A program made the translations under genes and the position numbers. Shown here piece after piece: positions 33,963 to 42,335 of a DNA stretch of 64,000 nt. The stretch comes from an uncultured Lachnospiraceae bacterium (GTDB lineage: Bacteria; Bacillota; Clostridia; Lachnospirales; Lachnospiraceae), in assembly GCA_947591155.1 (NCBI GenBank), contig CANQDA010000002.1, forward strand, positions 38,052-102,051, in the 5' to 3' direction. Under the pieces are notes generated by a model. That model had not been told where the DNA came from. It saw only the letters and a program-made list of their open reading frames with translations, and made no database searches. How positions within the stretch are numbered: the stretch's first letter is position 1; each line of letters begins with the position of its first letter.

Positions 33963-34006
33963 GTTCGGGACGCAGAGGTCGCAGGTTCAAATCCTGTCGC
34001 ATCGAT
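33963..34006 (+). other. attR-like site (duplicated tRNA-Pro 3' half)
   Basis: A 44-bp perfect repeat of 28988-29031. The 5' half of the tRNA is absent here, so this is not a functional tRNA. Confidence 0.9.
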
Positions 34007-34010
34007 CGGA

Positions 34011-34043
34011 AAAGTACCGTATTCACGGTGCTTTTCTTTTTTT
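34011..34043 (+). terminator. Original tRNA-Pro terminator, displaced by the island
   Basis: AAAGTACCGT-ATTC-ACGGTGCTTT (one G-U pair) followed by TCTTTTTTT, directly after the attR-like copy, as expected for the ancestral end of the tRNA transcript. Confidence 0.75.
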
Positions 34044-34194
34044 GCGTTGCATTTCGTGTAACATGAAAAGACAACGGGGGACGGTTTACAATAAATAAAT
34101 ACTATGCTATAGTAACGACGTAATGACCGTATAAAATGAATCTGCGGAACAATATGAAAAACCGAGATGTGAATCTTTGAATCAGAGAAAAGCC

Positions 34195-34587
34195 ATGAAA
34201 AAGATATTCGGAAAAAAAGAGGCGGAGAGACCGGAGGTCACCGCCCGGATCATCACAGATTATGACAGTGCAAAGTGGGCGATCGAGGACGGAGAAGCAT
34301 TGCTTTATATAGAAGGCGATGCGTATGATACACTTATGGAGACGGTAAGCAGGGACGAGAGTCTGTGCAAATGGGTGAAGGGATTGGGAAGATTCTACAT
34401 AAGCGCCGACGCTCTGCATATGTTGTTTGGCACGTTGGCAGCAGATCTGTCGGGCGACGTCTCTTCCATTTCCGAGGACGAGGACTTCTATTCTTTCGCC
34501 GAGGAGTTTTCGGAAAAACAGTATCAAAATTACAAGGCGAGAAACAACAAAGAGAAAAGCCGTTTCGAGCTGATCCGGATCGAATGA
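34195..34587 (+). CDS. Hypothetical protein
   Basis: A 130-residue soluble protein starting MKKIFGKKEAERPEV, with ITDYDSAKWAIEDGEALLYI and FYISADALHMLFGTLAADLS, and a highly charged C-terminus. It has no signal peptide, membrane segment or recognised motif. The ATG at 34195 is preferred over a TTG 18 nt upstream. It lies just outside the island, with chromosome-like composition. Function unknown. Confidence 0.6.
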   Translation: MKKIFGKKEAERPEVTARIITDYDSAKWAIEDGEALLYIEGDAYDTLMETVSRDESLCKWVKGLGRFYISADALHMLFGTLAADLSGDVSSISEDEDFYSFAEEFSEKQYQNYKARNNKEKSRFELIRIE

Positions 34588-34619
34588 GCAAATAACCACT
34601 TTCTCCTTTTCTTTTATAT

Positions 34620-34665
34620 AAACCGCAAGTCTTTTGAAAACAAAGGCCTGCGGTTTCTGTTTTTG
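34620..34665 (+). terminator. Terminator after the hypothetical gene
   Basis: AACCGCA...TGCGGTT stem with an inner CTTT/AAAG extension, then CTGTTTTT. Confidence 0.7.
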
Positions 34666-34706
34666 GTGTGCATTTTGGAAATCAGCGGCTGCGGCAGAAA
34701 AAAATC

Positions 34707-34735
34707 TTGCGATATGCGGGAAAAGCGATTATAAT
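34707..34735 (+). promoter_or_regulatory. Promoter of the parvulin-like lipoprotein gene
   Basis: TTGCGA (34707-34712), 17 nt, TATAAT (34730-34735). Confidence 0.75.
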
Positions 34736-34835
34736 GTTTAAATGAGTTTGCTACAGGAAGACGGGCGCTTGGGACAAGCAGCGCTGTTTGCCTGTTTGTG
34801 CCGTGTTTGCGGCAAGGATAGGAGGAAATGAGATC

Positions 34836-36209
34836 ATGAAAAGAGAACTGAGAAGAGCGGCGGTGCTCGGACTGAGCGCGGGTCTTGTGCTGACATCCCT
34901 TTCAGGCTGCTCGAAGAACAAGATGAATCTGAAGGAGGCCGCCGTCACGGTGAACGACGAGGAGCTCTCCCTGGGCGTGCTGAACTTTGCGGTGCGCTAC
35001 GATCAGGCCGGACTTGAAACGGCATATACGTCGTTCGGCATACAGGATCCGTTCAGCCAGGATTTGTTCGGATCGGGCGAGACGCTGGGCCAGATGGCGG
35101 TAGAGCAGGACGTCGAGATGCTGACGCATGCGATGCTCGCGGAGCAGAAGATGGAGGAGTACGGCGTGTCGATCAGCGATGACGACAAGGCGTCGATCAC
35201 GGCTGCGGCGACGGCGTTTATCGAGGCAAACGACGAGGGTACCCTCGAGGAGATCGGGGCGACTCAGGAGATCGTGGAGCGTTTCCTGGAGCTGCAGATG
35301 ATCCAGCACAGGATGGAGCCGGAGATGTCCGCGGATGTCGACACAGAAGTGTCAGACGAGGAAGCGGCCCAGAGAAAGATCGAGTATGTGCTGTTCACTC
35401 CGGTGACAGAGGAAGAGTCCGAGACGGAGAGCGAGTCTGAAGTGTTCACACCGGCAGAGACGGAGCAGAGTGCGGAGACGGAAAGCGAAGCGATAACAGA
35501 AGCTGAGACAGAGAGCGAGTCCTCGCAGGAGGAAGCGTCGCTTGTGAAGGAGACAGCGACGTTCACCACCGCGGCAGACGAGACGGAAGAGGACGCGACC
35601 GAGGCGGAGACGACGGCAGCAGAGACCGAAGCGGAGACCGAGACGGAGACAGAAGACCCGGAGACGGCGGAGGCAATGGCAAAGGCTTTGGCACAGGCAG
35701 AAGAGTTTCTTGCGAAGGTGCAGGACGGCGAGGATTTCGGCACTGCCGCTGAGGAGCTCGGCAAGACAGCGAGCGAGGCGACGCTGGATGCGGATTACTA
35801 TGTGGCTGAGATTGCCGAGGCGACCGAGGGCGTGGCGGACGACACGCTCATAGAGACCCCGATCAAGACGGACAGCGGATACTATGTCGTGCATGTAATC
35901 TCCCAGTTCGATCGTGAGGCGACGGATACGAAGAAGGAAGAGATCGTTGAGCAGAGAAAGAGCGACCGCATCGCCGAGCTGTACGACGAGTGGGCGGAGG
36001 ACGGAGAGGTCACTCAGAATGCGGAGGCGATCGCCCAGATCGTGTTCGACTACTCCCTGACGACCCCGGCTGAGCCGGAGACGGAGGCACAGACGGATCT
36101 GACTCCGGCCGAGACTGAGGACGCGGCGGAGGCGGCTGTCACGCCGGCCGAGACAGAGGCGCAGACCGAAGCTCAGACGGACGTCACTCCGGCGGAGACG
36201 GAAGAGTAG
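34836..36209 (+). CDS. Parvulin-like peptidyl-prolyl isomerase lipoprotein (PrsA/SurA type)
   Basis: Membrane-anchored extracellular foldase candidate, 457 residues. Lipobox LTSLSGC puts the lipid on Cys25. A SurA-N-like helical region (about 30-170) leads into the first parvulin strand (RKIEYVLFTP, about 178-188). The domain is then interrupted by an approximately 90-residue acidic Glu/Thr/Ser block (about 188-278) and resumes with AQAEEFLAKVQDGEDFGTAA and TDSGYYVVHVISQF. A second acidic Thr/Glu/Ala tail closes the protein. A true enzyme would need the insert to loop out; a chaperone role without catalysis is an alternative. The start at 34836 follows AGGAGG. Confidence 0.85.
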   Translation: MKRELRRAAVLGLSAGLVLTSLSGCSKNKMNLKEAAVTVNDEELSLGVLNFAVRYDQAGLETAYTSFGIQDPFSQDLFGSGETLGQMAVEQDVEMLTHAMLAEQKMEEYGVSISDDDKASITAAATAFIEANDEGTLEEIGATQEIVERFLELQMIQHRMEPEMSADVDTEVSDEEAAQRKIEYVLFTPVTEEESETESESEVFTPAETEQSAETESEAITEAETESESSQEEASLVKETATFTTAADETEEDATEAETTAAETEAETETETEDPETAEAMAKALAQAEEFLAKVQDGEDFGTAAEELGKTASEATLDADYYVAEIAEATEGVADDTLIETPIKTDSGYYVVHVISQFDREATDTKKEEIVEQRKSDRIAELYDEWAEDGEVTQNAEAIAQIVFDYSLTTPAEPETEAQTDLTPAETEDAAEAAVTPAETEAQTEAQTDVTPAETEE

Positions 36210-36264
36210 ACACAGGCTGTTCCGGCCGGACCGGAGCACAAGGAAGCAATTCAAACAAACAGCA

Positions 36265-36326
36265 GACAGGGGGCTCTGTCGGGTCATCGTGCGAAAGCAC
36301 GATGGTTCGGCGCGGTCTCCTGTTTT
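36265..36326 (+). terminator. Structured terminator after the foldase gene
   Basis: ACAGG/CCTGT outer pairing surrounds a perfect CATCGTGC-GAAA-GCACGATG hairpin (36285-36304, GNRA loop), ending in TGTTTTTGTG. Confidence 0.65.
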
Positions 36327-36343
36327 TGTGTTTCAAAATCGGG

Positions 36344-36372
36344 TTGCCCCTTTGCAGTGAGAGTGTTATACT
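36344..36372 (+). promoter_or_regulatory. Promoter of aroK
   Basis: TTGCCC (36344-36349), 17 nt, TATACT (36367-36372). Confidence 0.7.
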
Positions 36373-36425
36373 TTACCATATATAAGTCTTTTGCCGGCCG
36401 GAAAGTCGGCGGAACGGAGAAAGAG

Positions 36426-36938
36426 ATGCATCGGAAAAATATTTTTCTGATCGGATTCATGGGAGCCGGGAAATCTACGGTCGCCCGCAGGCTGCGGGAC
36501 ATATACGGGATGCGGCTGATCGAGATGGACGAGCAGATCGAGGCGCAGGAGGGAATGCCGATCTCGAAGATCTTTGCGACGCGCGGGGAGGAATACTTCC
36601 GGCAGCTTGAGACCGGGCTTCTCACGGGACTGCAGCAGGAGGAGAACACGGTCGTCTCGTGCGGCGGAGGCGTTCCGATGCGGGAGTGCAATGTCGAGGC
36701 GATGCGAAAGAGCGGAACGGTCGTCTGCCTGAGCGCGCGGCCGGAGACGATCTACGAGCGGGTGCGCCATACGCACAACCGCCCGTTGCTGGAGGGCAAT
36801 ATGAATGTGGAATATATCGCAGGTCTTCTGCAGGCGAGGCTGCCGAAATATATGGAGGCGGCGGATGTGACCGTGCCGACGGACGGACGGAGCGCGGAGG
36901 AGATCTGCAGGGAAATTCTGTCGGCAGTGAAGGGTTGA
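36426..36938 (+). CDS. aroK: Shikimate kinase
   Basis: Phosphorylates shikimate in chorismate synthesis, upstream of the tryptophan branch encoded 12 kb away. It is 170 residues: Walker A GFMGAGKST (10-18), the shikimate-binding EMDEQIEAQEG region, ATRGEEYFRQLE with the substrate Arg, SCGGGVPMRE (Gly-rich strand) and the lid RPLLEG. The start at 36426 is the family start. The gene is alone, not in an aro operon. Confidence 0.95.
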   Translation: MHRKNIFLIGFMGAGKSTVARRLRDIYGMRLIEMDEQIEAQEGMPISKIFATRGEEYFRQLETGLLTGLQQEENTVVSCGGGVPMRECNVEAMRKSGTVVCLSARPETIYERVRHTHNRPLLEGNMNVEYIAGLLQARLPKYMEAADVTVPTDGRSAEEICREILSAVKG

Positions 36939-37000
36939 GAGACAGAATCCGGCGGCAGGATGCGCGGATGACATCCGCGGATATCACAGGGGAGTGCATC

Positions 37001-38380
37001 ATGGGCAGAAAAAGCGGTACATACAAAAAACTTCTGATCGGAGCCGGCGCCGTACTGGCGGTGGTCTACATTGCCGTGGCGGTCTATTACGGTTTTCACT
37101 TTTACAGCGGGACGGAGTTCTACGGGATCGACTGCGGCAACAAGACGGCGGAGCAGGTAAAAAACGAGGCGGTGGAGAAACTCGACCGGTATGAGCTGAC
37201 GATCAGTGAGCGCGACGATCAGACGGAGACTGTCTCCGCGCAGCAGATTGGTCTCGTGTTCGAGGACAGCGCCAGCATCGACCGCATGATGAAGGCGCAG
37301 CGCTCCTATATCTGGCCGGTGATGCTGTTGCTCGGCAGGGCGCAGATCGATTCGGTGGCGTTCTCCTACGATCAGGAAAAAGCCGCGCAGGCGATCAACA
37401 GTCTGGCCTGTATGGACAGCGCGCGTTTTGTCGCGCCCAGGGACGCTTACGTCGGAATGACGGACAGCGGCTACGAAGTGGTGAAAGAGGTTATGGGAAC
37501 GACGGTCGACCCGGAGCGCACGACACAGGCGGTGACCGAGGCGCTTGACGCCGGCAGAACGACGCTCTCATTGGACGAGGCGGAATGCTATGTAAATCCG
37601 CAGCTCTATTCGGACGACGAGGGACTGATCCGCGACGCGGCGGCTTTAAGCGAGCTCGCGCGGGCAAAGATCACGTATGATTTCGCTGACCGTCAGGAGG
37701 TTGTGGACGTCTCTGTGATCGACGGCTGGATCGTCCGTCTCGAGGACGGCACGTTTACGATCGACGACGCGAAGGTGGCGCAGTATGTGGAGAATCTGGC
37801 GGCCAAGTACGACACTTTCGGCCTGGAGCGGCAGTTCTACACCTCGATCGGGACCGTGGTGACGCTCACGGGCGGGGATTACGGCTGGTGTATCGATCAG
37901 GACGCGACGACGACGGCTCTGCTGCAGGCGCTGGACGAAGGATATCAGGGGACGATGGAGCCGGTCTATCTCTACACGGCCATGAGCCGCGAGACGAACG
38001 ACATCGGTTACACTTATGTGGAGGTCTGCATCTCGCAGCAGCGAATGTGGTGTTATGAGTACGGGAATCTGATCGTGGACACGCCTGTGGTGACCGGCAA
38101 CCCGAACAAGGGAAACGGGACGCCCTCGGGCGGCGTGTGGGCGATCGACGCCAAGATGCGCGACTATGTGCTGAAGGGCGAGGGATACACGGCTCCGGTG
38201 GATTACTGGATGCCGTTCAACGACGACGTCGGCATTCACGATATGCAGGCGCGGGCCGAGTTCGGCGGCACGATCTATCTGAGCAACGGCTCGCACGGCT
38301 GTATCAACACACCGTACGAGCAGGCGCAGACGATCTACAACACGGTGTCGATCGGGACGCCGGTGATCGTCTATGAGTAA
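37001..38380 (+). CDS. L,D-transpeptidase (YkuD) with peptidoglycan-binding-like region
   Basis: Cell-wall cross-linking enzyme forming 3-3 links, 459 residues. Cytoplasmic basic start (MGRKSGTYKK), one membrane anchor (about 11-33), two PG_binding_4-like repeats (about 50-300), then the YkuD domain with catalytic SHGC (Ser431-Cys434) in GSHGCINTPYEQAQ, preceded by the conserved IHDM histidine. CAGGGGAG lies 7 nt before the ATG at 37001. The start overlaps no other gene, and the long upstream frame, which crosses aroK out of frame, is rejected. Confidence 0.93.
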   Translation: MGRKSGTYKKLLIGAGAVLAVVYIAVAVYYGFHFYSGTEFYGIDCGNKTAEQVKNEAVEKLDRYELTISERDDQTETVSAQQIGLVFEDSASIDRMMKAQRSYIWPVMLLLGRAQIDSVAFSYDQEKAAQAINSLACMDSARFVAPRDAYVGMTDSGYEVVKEVMGTTVDPERTTQAVTEALDAGRTTLSLDEAECYVNPQLYSDDEGLIRDAAALSELARAKITYDFADRQEVVDVSVIDGWIVRLEDGTFTIDDAKVAQYVENLAAKYDTFGLERQFYTSIGTVVTLTGGDYGWCIDQDATTTALLQALDEGYQGTMEPVYLYTAMSRETNDIGYTYVEVCISQQRMWCYEYGNLIVDTPVVTGNPNKGNGTPSGGVWAIDAKMRDYVLKGEGYTAPVDYWMPFNDDVGIHDMQARAEFGGTIYLSNGSHGCINTPYEQAQTIYNTVSIGTPVIVYE

Positions 38381-38480
38381 GGGGTAAACGCAGGACGCGA
38401 TCGTTTTATTCGACGAAACGTTCAGCGGCAAAACCCATTGCAAATCTGGGACAGCAGGAAATTGATGAAAGGGCAGACTG

Positions 38481-39836
38481 GTGGGAACTTTGGCAGAATA
38501 TAAGAAGCTTTACATCGAGATTCCGGAGAAAGCGGAAGAGATTCTGCGGATTCTGCACGAAAACGGATATGAGGCATACGTAGTGGGAGGCTGCGTGCGC
38601 GACTCGATCTTGAGGAGAGAGCCGGAGGACTGGGACGTTACGACATCCGCGTCGCCGCAGCAGGTGAAGGAACTGTTTCCGAGAACGGTCGATACCGGCG
38701 TCGAGCACGGCACGGTGACGGTGCTGATGGAGGGCGAGCCTTTCGAGGTGACGACGTACCGGATCGACGGAATCTATGAGGACTGCCGCCATCCGAAGAG
38801 CGTCGTCTTTACGGAGAACCTTCTGGAGGACTTGAAGAGACGCGATTTTACGATCAACGCGATGGCCTACTCGCGGGAGAGCGGGTTGGTGGACGCGTTC
38901 GGAGGTATGGAAGACCTGGGAAATCGGGTCATCCGCTGTGTCGGGGATCCGGCGGAGCGCTTTTCGGAGGATGCCCTGCGCATGATGCGCGCCATCCGCT
39001 TCGCGGCGCAGCTCGGTTTTTCGGTGGACGCCGACACGGAGACAGCGATGCGTGATATGGCGCCGAATCTCGCGCGCATCAGCGCGGAGCGGATACAGAC
39101 GGAGCTCGTGAAGCTTCTGGTCTCGCCGAATCCGCACTGGCTGAGATTGGCCTACGAGTGCGGGATCACAGCGGTCGTCCTGCCGGAGTTCGATCGGATC
39201 ATGCTGCAGAGGCAGAACAATCCGCACCACGCCTACACGACGGGAGAGCACACGCTGCTCACGCTGCGCAATATAGCGGCGGAGAAAACGCTGCGCCTGA
39301 CAATGCTGTTTCACGATATGGGAAAGCCCGAGGTATTCTCGACGGACGAGGACGGAAAGGACCATTTTCACGGACATGCGGCCCACAGCGAGAAGATCGC
39401 GCTGGGGATCATGAAGCGGCTGAAATTTGACAACGATACGATGCGCACGGTCGCCTGCCTTGTACGCAATCATTCCCGCTACCCGCAGCTTACTGCGCGG
39501 GACGTGCGCGTCAGCGCCTATGAGATCGGGCCGGAGCTGTTCGACTCGTTTTTGCAGGTCAAGCGGGCCGACATCACGGCGCATCACCCGGATATCATTC
39601 CCGATACCCTGCATTATCTGAAAGAGGTGGAACGCATCTGGCGGGACGTCAAGGAGAGGGGCGACTGTCTTTCCCTGAAGAATCTCGCGCTGGACGGAAA
39701 AGACCTGATCCGGGACGGGGTAAAGCCGGGGCCTGCGCTCGGGGAGCTTCTGCAGAAGCTTCTGGCCGACGTGCTGGAGCATCCGGAACACAATGAGAAG
39801 GAATATCTGCTGGAAAGGAGCCGTGCGCTGCGATGA
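38481..39836 (+). CDS. cca: CCA tRNA nucleotidyltransferase/poly(A) polymerase family protein
   Basis: Adds or repairs the tRNA 3' CCA end; all tRNAs lacking an encoded CCA, such as the tRNA-Pro here, would need it. It is 451 residues: nucleotidyltransferase core VVGGCVRDSILRREPEDWDV with the DxD-type carboxylates, RRDFTINAMAYS, RFSEDALRMMRAIRFAAQ, and an HD domain (TMLFHDMGKPE...HFHGHAAHSEK). The start is GTG at 38481 after GAAAGGG. A poly(A) polymerase role cannot be excluded. The Nudix gene overlaps by ATGA. Confidence 0.92.
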   Translation: MGTLAEYKKLYIEIPEKAEEILRILHENGYEAYVVGGCVRDSILRREPEDWDVTTSASPQQVKELFPRTVDTGVEHGTVTVLMEGEPFEVTTYRIDGIYEDCRHPKSVVFTENLLEDLKRRDFTINAMAYSRESGLVDAFGGMEDLGNRVIRCVGDPAERFSEDALRMMRAIRFAAQLGFSVDADTETAMRDMAPNLARISAERIQTELVKLLVSPNPHWLRLAYECGITAVVLPEFDRIMLQRQNNPHHAYTTGEHTLLTLRNIAAEKTLRLTMLFHDMGKPEVFSTDEDGKDHFHGHAAHSEKIALGIMKRLKFDNDTMRTVACLVRNHSRYPQLTARDVRVSAYEIGPELFDSFLQVKRADITAHHPDIIPDTLHYLKEVERIWRDVKERGDCLSLKNLALDGKDLIRDGVKPGPALGELLQKLLADVLEHPEHNEKEYLLERSRALR

Positions 39837-40321
39837 AGTCTCCGCTGACGACCTTGTGTTATATCGAGAAGGACGGGAAATACCTGATGCTGCACCGCGT
39901 CAGCAAGAAGAACGACGTCAATAAAGATAAGTGGATCGGCGTGGGCGGACATTTTGAGGACGGGGAGAGCCCGGAGGAATGTCTGCTCCGCGAGGCGAAA
40001 GAGGAGACGGGACTCACGCTCACGTCCTGGAGATTTCGCGGCATTGTGACGTTTCTCGCGGAAGGCTGGCCGAGCGAGTATATGTGTCTGTACACGGCCG
40101 ACGCGTTCGAGGGCGAGCTGAAGGACTGCGACGAGGGGACGCTTGAATGGGTTCCGAAAGCAGAACTGCAGCGCCTGAATCTCTGGGAGGGGGACAAGCT
40201 GTTCCTGCGGCTGCTCGCCGAGGACGCGCCCTTCTTTTCGATGAAGCTTGCATACCGCGGCGACGAGCTCGTCTGCGCGGCTCTGGACGGAAAGCCGATC
40301 GCGTTGCGTACGGGCGGGTGA
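39833..40321 (+). CDS. Nudix hydrolase (8-oxo-dGTP diphosphatase-like)
   Basis: A 162-residue MutT-like hydrolase of nucleoside diphosphate derivatives. The Nudix box is GHFEDGESPEECLLREAKEE then TG (about residues 44-65), with all catalytic Glu present. The N-terminus LCYIEKDGKYLMLHR is shared with MutT-type family members. ATG overlaps the cca stop. Substrate not determinable; the C-terminal 40 residues are less conserved. Confidence 0.9.
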   Translation: MKSPLTTLCYIEKDGKYLMLHRVSKKNDVNKDKWIGVGGHFEDGESPEECLLREAKEETGLTLTSWRFRGIVTFLAEGWPSEYMCLYTADAFEGELKDCDEGTLEWVPKAELQRLNLWEGDKLFLRLLAEDAPFFSMKLAYRGDELVCAALDGKPIALRTGG

Positions 40322-40412
40322 GGCGTTCGGCAGTATGGCAGAGAAGCGGAAGCCGTCGGTTTGGAGCCATCCGGTGTAATTTTGGCACGGCGCGAAATAT
40401 GAGGAGGACATT

Positions 40413-41333
40413 ATGAAAAGGACATCATGGAGGAACCCCATGCTGCTGTTTCTGACGGCGGTGATCTGGGGCGTTGCTTTTGTTGCGCAGAGCGTCGGCA
40501 TGGAGTATGTCGGTGCTTTTACATTTAGTTTTGTGCGCTGTATCATCGGCGGACTGGTGCTGATTCCGTGCATTTTGTTTCTGGACTGGCTGAAGGGAAG
40601 AGAGAAAGGAAAGGCAGGCTTCGGCGGGGCCGACAGGCTGGATAAAGCGCAGGAGCGCAGGACGCTGCTGACCGGCGGCGTCTGCTGCGGCGTCGCGCTG
40701 TGCGTGGCGAGCAACCTGCAGCAGTTCGGCATCAAGTACACGTCTGTCGGCAAGGCCGGATTCATCACGGCGATGTACATCGTTTTAGTTCCGCTACTCG
40801 GGATCTTTTTGAAAAAGACTGTGGGACTTAAGGTGTGGATCAGCGTGGCGCTTGCGGTGGCGGGACTGTATCTTTTGTGTATCACGGAAGGATTTTCGAT
40901 CGGCGGCGGGGACCTCCTCGTGCTGCTGTGCGCGTTTGTGTTCTCGATCCACATTCTGGTGATCGACTACTTTTCTCCGAAGGTGGACGGGGTGAGGATG
41001 TCCTGCATCCAGTTTTTCGTGTGCGGACTGATCTCGGGCGTCGGGATGCTGATCTGGGAGAAACCCGACGTCCACGCGATCCTGCAGGCGTGGCTGCCGA
41101 TCCTGTACGCGGGCGCGCTGTCCTGCGGCGTCGCCTACACCCTGCAGATCGTCGGCCAGAAGGGGATGAATCCGACGGTCGCATCCCTGATCCTGTGTCT
41201 GGAATCGGTGGTCTCGGTGCTTGCCGGATGGCTGCTGCTCGGGCAAAAGCTGAGCGCGCGCGAGCTCTCAGGCTGCGCTCTGATGTTCGCCGCGATCATC
41301 CTCGCCCAGCTTCCGGGGAAGGAGAAGACATGA
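40413..41333 (+). CDS. EamA/DMT-family transporter
   Basis: A 306-residue membrane protein with ten predicted helices in two EamA repeats: PMLLFLTAVIWGVAFVAQSV and, in the second half, WLPILYAGALSCGVAYTLQI and SLILCLESVVSVLAGWLLLG. Members export amino acids or metabolites. A charged loop (about residues 57-85) joins helices 2 and 3. ATGAGGAGGAC precedes the start. Its TGA overlaps the ATG of the radical SAM gene. Confidence 0.92.
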   Translation: MKRTSWRNPMLLFLTAVIWGVAFVAQSVGMEYVGAFTFSFVRCIIGGLVLIPCILFLDWLKGREKGKAGFGGADRLDKAQERRTLLTGGVCCGVALCVASNLQQFGIKYTSVGKAGFITAMYIVLVPLLGIFLKKTVGLKVWISVALAVAGLYLLCITEGFSIGGGDLLVLLCAFVFSIHILVIDYFSPKVDGVRMSCIQFFVCGLISGVGMLIWEKPDVHAILQAWLPILYAGALSCGVAYTLQIVGQKGMNPTVASLILCLESVVSVLAGWLLLGQKLSARELSGCALMFAAIILAQLPGKEKT

Positions 41334-42328
41334 AGCCGAAGTCTGAAACGGAGACGCGCATCGAAGACGAAACGGCGGGGAAGCATTCTGCAGGCAAACA
41401 CGAAGCTGCAAGAGGCTGCCGGCTCTGTCCCAGAGCGTGCGGCGCTAACCGCAGAGGAGGGGCGCGCGGACGCTGCGGCGTGGCGCAGGAGCTCAAGGTC
41501 GCGCGGGCGGCGCTTCACATGTGGGAGGAACCCTGCATTTCCGGCGAGGAAGGGTCGGGGGCAGTCTTCTTTTCAGGCTGCGCACTCGGCTGTATTTATT
41601 GCCAGAACCGTGATATCTCGCGCGGAGAGCGCGGCGCCGTGATCTCTGCGGAACATCTCGCGGAGATCTTTCTGGAGCTGCAGGAGCAGAAGGCCAACAA
41701 CATCAATCTGGTGACGGCGGGGCATTATCTGCCGCAGGTGAAAGAGGCGCTCGTGAGCGCAAAGCGGCAGGGCTTGAGGATTCCGATCGTGTACAACAGC
41801 AGCGCTTACGAGAAGGCGGAGGCGCTGCGCGCGCTGGAAGGCCTTGTGGACGTCTATCTGCCGGACTTCAAGTATCTCAGTCCGGAGCTTGCCGGGAACT
41901 ATTCGGACGCGCCGGACTATCCGGAGACTGCGATGGACGCGATACGCGAGATGGTGCGACAGAGACCGGAGCCGGTATTTGACGCTCGGGGGAACATGAC
42001 TTCCGGCGTGATCGTGCGGCATCTGCTTCTTCCGGGGCATGTGCGCGAGGCGAAGCGGATCGTGAAATATCTGCACGAGGAATACGGAAACCGTATCTAC
42101 ATCAGCATGATGAATCAGTACACGCCGATGCCGCAGGTTGCGAACGATGAACTGCTCGGCCGCCGCGTGACGAAGCGAGAGTATGAGCGGCTGCTCGCGT
42201 ACGCGCAGGAGATCGGCGTGGAGCAGGGATTCTACCAGGAGGGAGAGACGGCGAGGGAGAGCTTCATCCCGGAGTTTGACGGGCAGGGCGTGATCGCGAA
42301 AAAGAGGAGGGCCGGAGGATCCGGCTGA
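41330..42328 (+). CDS. PflX-like radical SAM protein (COG1313 type)
   Basis: A 332-residue radical SAM protein with the CxxxCxxC cluster CALGCIYC (Cys84, 88, 91), resembling pyruvate formate-lyase activases. A second cysteine set CRLCPRACGANRRGGARGRC (Cys30, 33, 37, 49) lies in the N-terminus and could hold an auxiliary cluster. LVTAGHYLPQVKEAL and DVYLPDFKYLSPELAGNYSD are family blocks. Its substrate is unknown. The start overlaps the transporter stop (ATGA). A poorly supported longer frame upstream is rejected. Confidence 0.87.
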   Translation: MKPKSETETRIEDETAGKHSAGKHEAARGCRLCPRACGANRRGGARGRCGVAQELKVARAALHMWEEPCISGEEGSGAVFFSGCALGCIYCQNRDISRGERGAVISAEHLAEIFLELQEQKANNINLVTAGHYLPQVKEALVSAKRQGLRIPIVYNSSAYEKAEALRALEGLVDVYLPDFKYLSPELAGNYSDAPDYPETAMDAIREMVRQRPEPVFDARGNMTSGVIVRHLLLPGHVREAKRIVKYLHEEYGNRIYISMMNQYTPMPQVANDELLGRRVTKREYERLLAYAQEIGVEQGFYQEGETARESFIPEFDGQGVIAKKRRAGGSG

Positions 42329-42335
42329 ACAGATT

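Larger units (their letters stand above)
29032..34006. mobile_element. tRNA-Pro-integrated genomic island of about 5 kb, integrase not visible
   Basis: Bounded by the 44-bp tRNA-derived repeat. The contents are plainly richer in A and T than the flanks and unlike them in codon use. They are an Xre regulator, a BspA-like surface protein, an HTH remnant, a YgiT-type zinc-finger protein, a toxin-antitoxin pair and a gene fragment. No integrase or excisionase frame was found, so the island is either a decayed element or a satellite mobilised by an enzyme encoded elsewhere. Confidence 0.85.

Noticed and set aside
33963..34006. Second tRNA gene at the right island end
   Set aside because: Only the 3' half of tRNA-Pro is present; D-arm and 5' acceptor strand are missing, so it is an att-like duplication.
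36659..37000. Long N-terminal extension of the L,D-transpeptidase frame
   Set aside because: It overlaps aroK out of frame and would bury the membrane anchor; the ATG at 37001 has a good ribosome-binding site and fits the family.
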